The notes beneath the pieces were generated by a model. The model had not been told where the DNA came from and searched no databases. It was given only the letters and a program-made list of their open reading frames with translations. Of a stretch of 64,000 nucleotides of DNA, positions 35,424 to 44,191 are shown one piece after another; position 1 is the first letter of the stretch; each line of letters starts with the position of its first letter. A program made the translations under genes and the position numbers. Source of the DNA: Flavisolibacter longurius (GTDB lineage: Bacteria; Bacteroidota; Bacteroidia; Chitinophagales; Chitinophagaceae); the NCBI GenBank assembly GCA_013327885.1, contig JABUMY010000008.1:62001-126000 (forward strand), written 5' to 3'.

Positions 35424-35879
35424 TTATCGTCCTAAAGGTGAAAAATAGCTGTACGAAAGCACCATCGTTTCAATCACCACTTCGCTTTTTTCGGCACCAA
35501 ACGAAGAAAGCTCCCACTTGATAGGGATGGCGTTGAACACCCGCCACACGTAAACCGGTGCATGCACTTCATCCAGTAAACTGATGGCGAGGTTGAGTGG
35601 CTTGAAATCAAAATTTTCAATGGCATCTTTGCACCAGCGGTACAATTCGGTATGCAGGAAAAGTCCCCGCTTCAGCGTGATGTCGGAGAAAGAAGCCTTG
35701 GTGGGCAACTTGTGCTGAAAGCGGTTTTCGCCGCCTTCGCTGACCGTGTCCACGTTCATGCTCATGGAAAGACCTGACACTTCCTGGAACCGCACATCAT
35801 AAGGCGTTTGCGGGAAGAGCTCAAAGCTGACCAGGAAATGAAAACCGGTTAGCGGGTATTGAAATTTTTCCATCGCCAT
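35424..35879 (-). CDS. eCIS inner tube protein 2 (Afp5-like, gp19-like)
   Basis: A 151-aa tube-forming protein of the T4 gp19/Hcp-like fold. It starts MAMEKFQYPLTGFHFLVSFE and contains FQEVSGLSMSMNVDTVSEGG, FSDITLKRGLFLHTELYRW and the C-terminal VVIETMVLSYSYFSPLGR. Compared with the first tube protein it is less canonical (SFELFP in place of VEWGG). This suits the Afp5 role as the tube-to-spike adaptor layer. M1 or M3 may be the start. The gene directly follows the tube 1 gene with one base between stop and start. Confidence 0.9.
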   Translation of the reverse strand: MAMEKFQYPLTGFHFLVSFELFPQTPYDVRFQEVSGLSMSMNVDTVSEGGENRFQHKLPTKASFSDITLKRGLFLHTELYRWCKDAIENFDFKPLNLAISLLDEVHAPVYVWRVFNAIPIKWELSSFGAEKSEVVIETMVLSYSYFSPLGR

Positions 35880-35880
35880 G

Positions 35881-36312
35881 TTATGCTACTTCAATCGACA
35901 AGCCTTCGTGTGCCAGCTCCAGGGTTTCAATGGCCACTTCGTTGCCATCAGCCTTCAGGTCCGAAGACTGCACTTTGACGGGGAAGGCGTTCTTTACCTT
36001 CCAGATCATCACCGGCTCGTGCGATTCGTTGAGCAGGGAGATGATCACATCTCGCCGTTCGATGGTGTTCAACTGAACGGTATTGAGCCATTCAAAATAT
36101 TCGTTATCGTTGGCGAAGGTTCCCCGCTTTAAGGTGATGTTGGAGAACTTTTCAAGGCCCGGCATTTTCAGCTTGCTGTATTCGAGACTGGCACCATCGC
36201 GGTACTCGATCACTTCGAGGCTGCGGTCCAAACCGGTCACCTCGGTAAAGCCGATGCGGCTTCCGCCCCATTCAACGCGAAAGTGAAACTTCGGCAAAGG
36301 ATAATTGGCCAT
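35881..36312 (-). CDS. eCIS inner tube protein 1 (Afp1-like, gp19-like)
   Basis: A 143-aa main tube protein. It has MANYPLPKFHFRVEWGGSRI with the classical FTEVTGLDRSLEVIEYRDGA, then KFSNITLKRGTFANDNEYFEW and RRDVIISLLNESHEPVMIWK, and ends AIETLELAHEGLSIEVA. This is the Hcp/gp19-type beta-barrel that stacks in hexameric rings to form the inner tube. The gene lies 64 bases after the sheath gene and one base before tube 2. It is clearly paralogous to tube 2. Confidence 0.94.
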   Translation of the reverse strand: MANYPLPKFHFRVEWGGSRIGFTEVTGLDRSLEVIEYRDGASLEYSKLKMPGLEKFSNITLKRGTFANDNEYFEWLNTVQLNTIERRDVIISLLNESHEPVMIWKVKNAFPVKVQSSDLKADGNEVAIETLELAHEGLSIEVA

Positions 36313-36376
36313 GTGGGTTGTTTTTGGTTTAATGATTACGACTGGTTGATCTATCTAACGTTATCGGACAACGTTT

Positions 36377-37810
36377 TTAGGACTGCTGCATCATGTGGGA
36401 GAACCGAAGAATAATAAATTCTGCCGGCCGCACAGCCGCCATGCCGATCTCCACGATCAGTTTTCCTTCCAGGATATCTTCCGGGCTCATGGTAGTACCT
36501 AAGCCACAGGCCACGTAAAATGCATGCTCAGGCTTGGCGCCAGCCAAAGCACCCTGCCGCCACAAAACGGTCAGAAAGTTGGAGATCATCGCTCTTACTT
36601 TGGCCCAGGTGTTGGCCTCGTTAGGTTCAAACACAAACTGTCCCGTAGCTTTTTTACAGGCTTCTTCCACCATGTTAAAAAGACGGCGTACCGGTACATA
36701 ACGCCATTCATTGTCGTTACCTGCCAGGGTTCTTGCCCCCCATACCAAAATACCACGACCTGTGAACGGCCGGATAACGTTTATCGACTTACCCGAACCC
36801 GGGTCTACATTCAGTTTATCCTGGATATCATTGGTCACCTTAAAGGTCAGGTCACTAACAGCATTCAAGCCTACGTTGGCTGGAGCTTTCCATACACCGC
36901 GGGAAGCATCCACCGTTGCATAAATGCCCGCCACCGAGGAGCTGGGAGGGAGTACCACGCCAAACTGGTCGAGTGCCAGCTTTAATTTGCTATACGCCGC
37001 TGTGTTCCCTGATTTAATGCCCGAAAGCGCCATGCCATTCAACCCGCCGGCGGCCCCATTGACCTGGTGCACAACGGCTACCTGTCCTTCATCGTAACGG
37101 TAGCGAAGCGTGGTGCGCAGGTTGGGAAAATAAGCCGCACCGTAGCGGATAAACGGCGAAGTGATACCGTTGCGAAACGCCAGTACTGCAGCGTCCACGT
37201 CACCACTTGTTTCCAGCGTTTCGCCGGTATCAAATACATCCATGATACAGAACCGGTCCTGCAAGGCATTGCACTGCGCCAGCGCATTGTTTTGCAAGGT
37301 GTAGTATTCCGCCTGCACCATTTTTTGTCCTTCAGGAAAAACAATCAGCGTGGGTTCGTCTTCTTTGGCAAGCGACTGCAGGCCGGTGTCCAATTCGTCA
37401 AAAACAAGGGCATCACCTAGTGGCTTGTATGGACCCACCGATACTACGTAACAGGGACCGCCACCGTTGGCAAAATAGGCCTGCAGGGCATAATACACAA
37501 GGTGGCGTGAGGCAGCCGCATTAAAGGCAACCGAGATGGTTTCGCGGACCGTATTGCCCGACGCATCCTGCTCTTCTTCAAACGTAATCTCCAGTTCGTC
37601 TTCTTCCTGTGCCCGCCCAAAAAACCGCTCATACTCCAGCAGCGAAGTAATACGGGTAGGCTTGTTCGTGAGGTCAATGCCGTTCCTGTCGAGTGCCTTT
37701 TCGGTATAACCGATAAAAGCGGGAATCGCCGTTTCACCGGCTGCTACCGAAGGTGGAAGTTTGGGAACCTCCTCCACATAAACACCCGGGGTTCTGTACG
37801 TTGTTGCCAT
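36377..37810 (-). CDS. contractile sheath protein (Afp2-like)
   Basis: A 477-aa tail sheath. It opens TYRTPGVYVEEVPKLPPSVA, the sheath N-terminal signature, with AGETAIPAFIGYTEKAL after it. The C-terminal domain has GKSINVIRPFTGRGILVWGA, WRYVPVRRLFNMVEEACKK and LIVEIGMAAVRPAEFIILRF. These are the conserved sheath segments that form the handshake between layers. It is the only sheath gene in the operon, whereas Afp and PVC carry three paralogues. It lies between the unknown 462-aa gene and the tube 1 gene. Confidence 0.95.
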   Translation of the reverse strand: MATTYRTPGVYVEEVPKLPPSVAAGETAIPAFIGYTEKALDRNGIDLTNKPTRITSLLEYERFFGRAQEEDELEITFEEEQDASGNTVRETISVAFNAAASRHLVYYALQAYFANGGGPCYVVSVGPYKPLGDALVFDELDTGLQSLAKEDEPTLIVFPEGQKMVQAEYYTLQNNALAQCNALQDRFCIMDVFDTGETLETSGDVDAAVLAFRNGITSPFIRYGAAYFPNLRTTLRYRYDEGQVAVVHQVNGAAGGLNGMALSGIKSGNTAAYSKLKLALDQFGVVLPPSSSVAGIYATVDASRGVWKAPANVGLNAVSDLTFKVTNDIQDKLNVDPGSGKSINVIRPFTGRGILVWGARTLAGNDNEWRYVPVRRLFNMVEEACKKATGQFVFEPNEANTWAKVRAMISNFLTVLWRQGALAGAKPEHAFYVACGLGTTMSPEDILEGKLIVEIGMAAVRPAEFIILRFSHMMQQS

Positions 37811-37821
37811 GATGTGATAGT

Positions 37822-39210
37822 TTAATAGTTTAAAAACATCTCTGCGCTCAGGTAAGTAAAATCGTTTTGTGCAGTGCGGCCCAGTCGCTGCGCCGGCGGG
37901 TTGGGCAGCGGCGCCAGTTTGCTGACCGAATCGGAAAAAGAAAGCTCCAAAGTTTCCACGGGATCCTGCGAAAGTGGTATCGGCCGGCTGGAAACAAATG
38001 CATTGCCCTCTAACGCAAAGGCATAGCCGGAATCACCGGTGTCGGTAATGGCCGTTGCCCGCTGGTCCTTACGGTGGTACTTCCACAACACGCTTCTTGC
38101 CGGGAAGTGGATTACATAATCAGCCGACCGTATCTCCTCCCCTGCCGTTAAAAAAGCGTAAGGGTTGGAAGCGGCCAGGTGATTGAAGATCTCAATCACA
38201 CCAAAAACTTCGCCCCGCCGAAAGGCCGGGTCGTAATACACCAATGCTTTTTCGCCGTTCACGTCCACCACGTATTTGCCTGGTGGCAATGACGTAAGGT
38301 TAACAACTACCTCCGGCTGCACTGTATCCCATTCTTCCACCGTTGGCGTAAGGGCCGGCACATCAAATGCTGGCGTGGTCTCGTTGCAGTTAAAGCCAAA
38401 TACATTGATGGTGATTGTTTGGGCCGGTATGGACAGCGCAAACAGGTAACTGCCTGTACTATACACAACCCGGTCGTTGGCAGTGGGATACTGTCGCTCC
38501 CCTTCGCCGCGGGCCTTCCATAGTTTGGTATTGGAAAGCTCCGATGCGGCAGAAGCCGTCGTGTTTTTAAGGGCCTCAAACACTTTGTTGCCGGTGCCTG
38601 TTACCCATTCGCCTTGCTGGTACGATTTGCCAACGGTAAATTTTTTCAATGGCCTGGCGCCAAAACGCAGGCCTTTGGGTTGCCAGATGGCTTTGTTGGT
38701 CAACTGGCCAACGCCGGTGCTGGTATGCTTGGTCAGGGCTTCAAATACCTGCTCATTTGATTCTCTTTCCACCAGGTTGCCCGGTACATAGTCTTTGCCA
38801 GCGGCAAACGGTGCCACCGGCGCAGTAAGGAAAAGCGTTCCGCCTTTTTGATTATTTGTCAGGTTGCTAAACGAATATTTCATACCCGGTACCAGGTCCA
38901 GTGCCGTTAGGTTTAAGAACTGGCTGGCCGTTTGCACGGCCAGGAACCGCAGTGGCGTTTTCCCAAAATCAGCCCTGAAATAAGTTTGTGTGCCGGTGTT
39001 CATTGCCGGTGTGTACACACCAGGCGTTTTTTCTCTGGCTTTGCAATAAGCAAGATACCGGCTGCCGCTTTTGCGCCACACCACACCCATCTTTTGCAAC
39101 AGTAATGCTGTGTCGGCAGCAGGCACCAGTTCGACATCTTCGGTTCGGCCGTTGCTGTAATATTCGTGCAGCAACTCAATGGTGAACAATATGGAATAAT
39201 GTATGGTCAT
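37822..39210 (-). CDS. unknown eCIS operon protein with two internal repeats
   Basis: A 462-aa protein that I do not recognise, without signal peptide or membrane segment. Its N-terminal third (ILFTIELLHEYYSNGRTEDV, MGVVWRKSGSRYLAYCK) looks like an alpha/beta domain. Two repeats of about 40 residues follow: 139-178 (KDYVPGNLV to NKAIWQP) and 195-233 (KSYQQGEWV to NTKLWKA). They share the pattern K-Y--G--V----VFEAL-------L-N---W. That resembles the small aromatic CBM5/12-like carbohydrate-binding fold, an inference only. The gene overlaps the DUF4255 gene by four bases and lies 11 bases before the sheath gene. Its place next to cap and sheath suggests a structural or anchoring part. Confidence 0.75.
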   Translation of the reverse strand: MTIHYSILFTIELLHEYYSNGRTEDVELVPAADTALLLQKMGVVWRKSGSRYLAYCKAREKTPGVYTPAMNTGTQTYFRADFGKTPLRFLAVQTASQFLNLTALDLVPGMKYSFSNLTNNQKGGTLFLTAPVAPFAAGKDYVPGNLVERESNEQVFEALTKHTSTGVGQLTNKAIWQPKGLRFGARPLKKFTVGKSYQQGEWVTGTGNKVFEALKNTTASAASELSNTKLWKARGEGERQYPTANDRVVYSTGSYLFALSIPAQTITINVFGFNCNETTPAFDVPALTPTVEEWDTVQPEVVVNLTSLPPGKYVVDVNGEKALVYYDPAFRRGEVFGVIEIFNHLAASNPYAFLTAGEEIRSADYVIHFPARSVLWKYHRKDQRATAITDTGDSGYAFALEGNAFVSSRPIPLSQDPVETLELSFSDSVSKLAPLPNPPAQRLGRTAQNDFTYLSAEMFLNY

Positions 39211-39818
39211 GCTGGCTGCGGAACTTCGTTGATGGTGATGTCTGTGATGGCTGGTCCCTCCAGTCCCGGGGTATCATCTTCAATGGCAACCAGACGCATT
39301 TTGTATAAGACCGAAGGCAGGTATTTTCCGCCCAGTGTTCCCCACAAATGATTTACCTGTTCAAAATTCATGGTTACCATATCACAAACCAATTGTTCGA
39401 TGCGGGGGTCCAGCCGCCCTTCGGCCGAAGAAGGTGAGTTGCGGTGGTCAATCACATTTTTTTGCTGGAAAAATTGGATGATCAGCGACAGGTATTGCAG
39501 GGCCACATCATAAGAGTTGTGCACCACCGAAAAAAGGCAATAGAGATTGAGATAGACCTTGGGATTGCGGTATTCGATCCGGTCGTTGACCTTTACATAA
39601 TTCTGCACCGGCTTTGATATGCGGTCTTCTTCCAGGTTCACCAGGGTTAGCACCGCCTTGCCCTGCAGATTGGTTCCGTTGTTACCGGGTTCGGGGTCCA
39701 GTGCCCTTGCCACATTGCCCAGCACCACAAACCGCATGGTGGGGTCCTGGGAAGCGATCTTTCGGGACAGGTATTTATTGACTTCGTTGGCAACAAACTT
39801 TAGTGCGTTGTCTATCAT
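39207..39818 (-). CDS. DUF4255 protein, cap/tube-terminator-like (Afp16/Pvc16-like)
   Basis: A 203-aa protein of the DUF4255 family, in which Afp16/Pvc16 relatives cap the distal end of tube and sheath. The N-terminus MIDNALKFVANEVNKYLSRK is typical. GKAVLTLVNLEEDRISKPVQ and YLNLYCLFSVVHNSYDVALQ follow, then LSLIIQFFQQKNVIDHRNSP. It is the first gene of the minus-strand operon, 757 bases from the divergent histidine kinase, so the operon promoter must lie upstream of it. It overlaps the 462-aa gene by 4 bases. Confidence 0.9.
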   Translation of the reverse strand: MIDNALKFVANEVNKYLSRKIASQDPTMRFVVLGNVARALDPEPGNNGTNLQGKAVLTLVNLEEDRISKPVQNYVKVNDRIEYRNPKVYLNLYCLFSVVHNSYDVALQYLSLIIQFFQQKNVIDHRNSPSSAEGRLDPRIEQLVCDMVTMNFEQVNHLWGTLGGKYLPSVLYKMRLVAIEDDTPGLEGPAITDITINEVPQPA

Positions 39819-40574
39819 AAGCGATTGCTTTCAATGTCCGCAATAGGGTCAGAACAGCATCTCTTGCAACAGGTCACTCATTTCAAAACGTACGGAAAAA
39901 CCATTTTACGAAAGGCAGTGTAAACAACGGGAACAGGACAGAGAAACAAGCAGGTTAAAACAGAGTCTGGATTATCGTAACTGGTAAAACACAAGGCAGG
40001 AAAAAGGAGTGTCGGTGCAAAACTTAAAAACGCACAAGGCAGGTGACACAGGCAGGTGTTTCGTTTCCTTCGTAATGACACATTAAAATAAATGTATTTT
40101 AAATACAAAAACAAACCCTTTGGCCTGAATCTTTTTTTACGCAAGCAGGCAGAACCATTCCTTTTACGAAAATAACGTAGAAATACGCATCTACCTAACA
40201 AGCATGAATAACCGTTTCTTTTTTCTGGACGAGACAGATCTGGCTTTTCGAGAAAGGCATGAAAACCGATGGCTATAGCAGTTGAAAATGCGGGGCGTGC
40301 TGCGATGCATTGTGGATGGTTTCTGCCCGGCAAAAAAAAGGCACAAATCTACATAAGGCAGGTCATTGCGTATCCTTCACAGAACGGCTGAACATGTATG
40401 AGGTATGAAGCCATTTGCACACTTGCTTTAACCAGCTTTTGTCTGAAGAAAGCTGTGCCCGAGGCTCAAACTTCAAACGGTTAACGTCAACAGTTTTTTA
40501 TGGGTAAGGCAGCGACAGGCTAAACCTGTTTTGTCCTCCGGCAAGCCCTATCTTCGTCTCCCAAACACCACGCC
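39819..40574. other. long divergent intergenic region upstream of the eCIS operon
   Basis: A 756-base region between the eCIS operon (minus strand) and the PAS kinase (plus strand). A 151-codon frame on the minus strand (39878-40333) has a cysteine- and arginine-rich, unordered composition and I do not accept it as a gene. The region should carry the promoters of both units and is the place to look for the regulator of the injection system. One perfect inverted repeat lies at 40093-40107. Confidence 0.55.
40093..40107. promoter_or_regulatory. candidate operator (inverted repeat) upstream of the eCIS operon
   Basis: TGTATTT-T-AAATACA, a perfect 7-bp inverted repeat in an AT-rich patch, 275 bases upstream of the eCIS start. 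It could bind a dimeric regulator. An AT-rich patch can give such a palindrome by chance, so confidence is low. Confidence 0.25.
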
Positions 40575-42143
40575 ATGAAAACCCCCGACCTGGCACACCT
40601 GCTTACGCAGGCGCCTGTTGCCATCTGCATCGTAAGCGGTCCCCAGTACATCGTAGAACTGGTGAATGAACGCATGTTACAGTTCCTGGGGCGAACGGAC
40701 GCTATATTGGGCAAACCGCTGGGTGAAACGCTTACCGAAGTAAAGGAACAAGGGCTGCTTTCGATACTCGAACAGGTTCGTACCACCGGCGAACCTTTTT
40801 ACATCAACAATTTCCCCGCTGTCATCCTGATCAACGGAGTACGGGAACCACGCTATTTTAATCTTGTTTTCAAGCCCTATTACATAACCGCAGAGGAGAA
40901 AAAACCCTCCGGGATCTTTTGCGTGGCACACCATGTTACGGAAGCGGTGCTGGCGCAGAAAAAGCTGGAAGAAGAAAAGCTGCATACGACACTGGCCCTG
41001 GAAACAGGAGAACTGGGCATGCTGTCTACCAACTGGCAGGAGCAAACCGTTTCGGCCGATAAGCGGGCTCTGGAGATTTTTGGCTTTACCGAACCACAGC
41101 CGATGGAAACGTTTATGAGCCGCTTGCATCCCGACGACCTGCACATCCGCGAAAAAGCCGTCCGGGAAAGCGAAGCCACGGGCATTATTGACTTTGAGGT
41201 GCGACTGGTGATCCCTGGCGTCAACGTCCGCTGGATGCGCAGCCGCGGCAGTATGCGTAGAAATGCAGAAGGTGTCATCATTGGCTCGTTTGGTGTGGTG
41301 CAGGATGTAACCGCACAAAAAGAATATGCGCTGAACCTGCAGCAGCAAGTAGCAGAGCGTACGGCCGAACTGGAGGTTAGCAACAAAGCCCTGCAGCAAC
41401 TGAACGCTGATCTTTTACGGTCCAATGCAGCGCTGGAAGAATTTGCCCGGGCCGCCTCCCACGATCTGAAAGAACCCGTTCGGAAAATGCAGGTATTTGC
41501 GAGCCGCCTCCGGCAAACCCTCGACAGCCGGCTTAGCGAAGAAGAAAAACTGATTTTTGGGCGAATGGAAAACGCCGCGGGCCGCATGGCGCTGCTGGTA
41601 GATGACCTGCTCGAATATTCTCATTTAAATCACACACCGCAGGAGAGGGAAGCGGTGGACCTGAACGATAAGATCTCCCGTATTTTATCTGACCTGGAAT
41701 TATTGGTTAGCGAAAAAGAAGCGACGATTAAAATAGACAACCTCCCAACGGTTATGGGTTACCGTCTCCAGTTGCAACAGCTTTTTCAAAACCTGCTGAC
41801 AAATGCCTTAAAATACACAAGGGCGGGAGTGCCACCGCATGTACGCATTACGGCGGAAATGGTAAAGAGGGAAGACCTGCCCCTTACGTTGCAGCCGGGT
41901 GCCAATCACCAGCACTATCACCGCATTCGTGTGAGCGACAACGGCATTGGTTTTCATCCCGGCGATGCTGAAAAGATTTTTCATGTTTTTACCCGCCTGC
42001 ACGGCAAAGAAAAATATGCAGGCACCGGCATCGGGCTTTCCATTGCCAAAAAAGTAGCCGAAAACCACGAAGGCTTTTTGTATGCGGAAGGCGAACCGGG
42101 TAAAGGTGCGACGTTTACCGTGTTACTACCAGTACAATTATAG
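40575..42143 (+). CDS. cytoplasmic PAS-domain sensor histidine kinase
   Basis: A 522-aa histidine kinase without membrane segments. Two PAS domains lie at about 8-128 and 140-255 (the second with its PAC tail GVVQDVTAQKE at 240-250). A coiled coil at about 250-290 is followed by the H-box LEEFARAASHDLKEP with H296. The catalytic domain contains NLLTNALKY (N410), DNGIGF (455-460) and GTGIGL (483-488). The input is intracellular, perhaps redox or ligand sensing. No response regulator or receiver domain is adjacent, so its partner is unknown. It is divergent from the eCIS operon, which makes control of that operon possible but unproven. Its stop codon is the first codon of array C. Confidence 0.93.
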   Translation: MKTPDLAHLLTQAPVAICIVSGPQYIVELVNERMLQFLGRTDAILGKPLGETLTEVKEQGLLSILEQVRTTGEPFYINNFPAVILINGVREPRYFNLVFKPYYITAEEKKPSGIFCVAHHVTEAVLAQKKLEEEKLHTTLALETGELGMLSTNWQEQTVSADKRALEIFGFTEPQPMETFMSRLHPDDLHIREKAVRESEATGIIDFEVRLVIPGVNVRWMRSRGSMRRNAEGVIIGSFGVVQDVTAQKEYALNLQQQVAERTAELEVSNKALQQLNADLLRSNAALEEFARAASHDLKEPVRKMQVFASRLRQTLDSRLSEEEKLIFGRMENAAGRMALLVDDLLEYSHLNHTPQEREAVDLNDKISRILSDLELLVSEKEATIKIDNLPTVMGYRLQLQQLFQNLLTNALKYTRAGVPPHVRITAEMVKREDLPLTLQPGANHQHYHRIRVSDNGIGFHPGDAEKIFHVFTRLHGKEKYAGTGIGLSIAKKVAENHEGFLYAEGEPGKGATFTVLLPVQL

Positions 42144-42222
42144 AGTAGGCAGTAGGCAGTAAGCATTAGGCAGTAAGGAATCCTGCCGTTTACTGCGTAC
42201 TGCATACTGCGTACTGCTTACT
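42141..42222. repeat. inverted stop-codon-rich repeat array C between convergent genes
   Basis: GCAGTA-based units in both orientations: TAGGCAGTAGGCAGTAAGCA on the left and TGCGTACTGCATACTGCGTA on the right, so the whole array can fold on itself. The stop of the plus-strand kinase (42141-42143) and the stop of the minus-strand GH43 gene (42218-42220) both lie in it. It may serve as a bidirectional terminator. Confidence 0.8.
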
Positions 42223-43252
42223 TCAGCTTCACCTTCTTCACGCCTTCATTGGTGATCGTTACCGGTTTGATCAGGCCTTTTTCGTCAAACTCCATTTTGT
42301 CGATACAAACCACGCGGTGGTCGCGGCCTTCGTTGGGGATGGGCCGGCGGTGGTAAACAATGTACCACTCGTCCTTACCGGGAACTTGCAGCACTGAGTG
42401 GTGACCGGCACCGGTAGCAATGCTGGGATCCTGCTGTAAGATGGTACCAATGCGTTCGAAAGGTCCCATGGGCGAATCGGCAATAGCATAGGCCACGCGG
42501 TAATCAGGACCGGTCCAGCCGCCTTCTGACCACATGAAATAATACTTGTTGTTCTTTCGAAACATCACGGGTCCTTCCACGTATCCTTTGGGCGTCACTT
42601 CTTTTACCAGCTTACCGTCTTCAAACGGCACCAGGCCGGTGAAGTCTTTGTTCAGCTTACCAACGTTGCAACGTCCCCAGCCACCGTAAAAGATGTAGTA
42701 CTGGCCATCCACATCCTGGAAGACGGTCTGGTCGATAGGCTGGGCAGCGTTGTAATATTGGTTGATGAGCGGCTTGCCCAGGTAATCCTTGTAAGGCCCT
42801 TCGGGTTTGTCGGCGACGGCAATGCCTATACCGCCCAGCGTATCATCTACCGGATTCGGGTCACCGCCAGCTTTTCTGCGGGCCGCACTTTGTATGTCGT
42901 TGGCGGAAAAGAAAAGATAGTACTTGCCGTCCTTCGGCACCAGGGACGGCGCCCACATGGCCATGTAGGCCCACTTTATACTGCCGGTATCAACAATGCG
43001 TTCGTGCTTTGTCCAGTTCACCAGGTCTTTGCTGGAAAAAGCATCCATAAAAACCTGTTTTCTGTAGGCGGATGAAAATGTGGGAAAGATCCACGCCCTG
43101 TCCTTGATCATGATCGCTTCGGGATCGGCATACCAGCCGGGAAAGATGGGGTTTCCGGAGGTTTGTTTGCCTTCGGTTTGCGGCACTGTTTTGTTGGCAC
43201 AGGAAGCAACTAGTATTGCCAGCAGACTATAAAATGCAATTTTCACCTTCAT
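42218..43252 (-). CDS. GH43-family glycosidase lipoprotein
   Basis: A 344-aa surface or periplasmic five-bladed beta-propeller enzyme of family GH43 (xylosidase, arabinofuranosidase or galactosidase activities). A signal peptide with lipobox is present (FYSLLAILVASCAN, C18). The catalytic base sits in FPGWYADPEAI (D43). The pKa-modulating Asp region is probably in MWAPSLVPKDGKYYLFFSAN, and the acid glutamate lies in YVEGPVMFRKNNKYYFMWSE. The rest of the propeller is complete to the KKVKLK end. It is the gene nearest the mannosidase locus but is separated by 342 bases, so it may or may not belong to it. The exact linkage specificity is not readable. Confidence 0.9.
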   Translation of the reverse strand: MKVKIAFYSLLAILVASCANKTVPQTEGKQTSGNPIFPGWYADPEAIMIKDRAWIFPTFSSAYRKQVFMDAFSSKDLVNWTKHERIVDTGSIKWAYMAMWAPSLVPKDGKYYLFFSANDIQSAARRKAGGDPNPVDDTLGGIGIAVADKPEGPYKDYLGKPLINQYYNAAQPIDQTVFQDVDGQYYIFYGGWGRCNVGKLNKDFTGLVPFEDGKLVKEVTPKGYVEGPVMFRKNNKYYFMWSEGGWTGPDYRVAYAIADSPMGPFERIGTILQQDPSIATGAGHHSVLQVPGKDEWYIVYHRRPIPNEGRDHRVVCIDKMEFDEKGLIKPVTITNEGVKKVKLK

Positions 43253-43594
43253 ACGTTTTGTTGTTTAATACACTACTTAGCTTCTATTTTTCATTTAACG
43301 CACCTTCAACTGAGAAAAGCCAGTGTTCTGTCTAAAGATAAGTGTAGAGCAATTGTACTTCTTTTCAATTCACAGCCACACACGGGATGACTTCATTTCC
43401 ACATCAAAATGGTTTACTACCTGAAGTGTGCGACAGATTAAATCACACCAATTAATGGCTTAAAGGTTAGCAGGTGCCCATTCAATTCTTTTGAATTCAT
43501 TGTTGACTATTCAACCTCATTTTTTATTTCATCAATCGGATCGCTTATTCATCCTCCACATACCGTTACTGCAGGACAAAACCAAAGGATAAAT
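43253..43594. other. AT-rich intergenic region
   Basis: A 342-base gap between the GH43 gene and the end of the mannosidase locus. It is AT-rich and I see no open frame of note. The promoter of the GH43 gene should lie here; no clear TAnnTTTG box was found. Confidence 0.4.
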
Positions 43595-44179
43595 TTAACG
43601 AAAGCTGCCCTGCCCGTTTTGCTTTGTTGTATCCGTTTTTGGCACAACCCGGTTTCCTTGATTTCCTTGTTGCAAAGGCAAAAGATTCAAATTCATTGGC
43701 GCATTTCCTTGTCCCTGGTTCACGTCAATGGTCAGAGGCATATTTTTCAGGTCTGCTTCCTTCATGTTTTCAAATACCATTTCAAACACGTGAAGGGTAA
43801 CCTGGTCTTCCTCTTTTTGGTAATGCACCATCTCTACGGTGCTATCTTTAATGAATTTGTAGACCTTGTTAATGTCTTCGTTGTCGGCATCCTTTGTAAA
43901 CGAAACCAGGGTATAACTTTTGTTCAACAAACCCTCCACGCTTCGCCTGAATGTCTTCAAAACACTGGGATATTCATCATCTACCGTAACCGTTTTCATG
44001 GCTGCGTAAATAACGGAAGGCTTATCGGCTGCGCCTTGTAAATTCTGGTTACTCATGTTTTGTTGTTCCACCTCTATGCCTTTTGTTTCCACGTATTTTT
44101 TTAAAAAATTCGTGAACGGGGTTTGCGCCCATGTGTTCATCGTGCTTACCAGCAGCAACAAGAGAAATTTAAAATGCAT
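43595..44179 (-). CDS. exported protein of unknown function (DUF4252-like)
   Basis: A 194-aa protein with a Sec signal peptide (MHFKFLLLLLVSTMNTWAQ). The mature part has FTNFLKKYVETKGIEVEQQN, a middle VYKFIKDSTVEMVHYQKEED and a strand-rich LTIDVNQGQG, then a Gln/Asn-rich tail. The layout recalls the Bacteroidota DUF4252 family of periplasmic or outer-membrane-associated proteins, but I am not sure. It follows the first GH92 gene by 12 bases in the same direction, so it is probably part of that transcript. Role unknown. Confidence 0.6.
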   Translation of the reverse strand: MHFKFLLLLLVSTMNTWAQTPFTNFLKKYVETKGIEVEQQNMSNQNLQGAADKPSVIYAAMKTVTVDDEYPSVLKTFRRSVEGLLNKSYTLVSFTKDADNEDINKVYKFIKDSTVEMVHYQKEEDQVTLHVFEMVFENMKEADLKNMPLTIDVNQGQGNAPMNLNLLPLQQGNQGNRVVPKTDTTKQNGQGSFR

Positions 44180-44191
44180 ATGCAGTTTGAT

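Noticed and set aside
39878-40333. Minus-strand frame of 151 codons ahead of the eCIS operon
   Set aside because: Cysteine-, arginine- and leucine-rich translation with no protein-like pattern, in a region expected to be regulatory.
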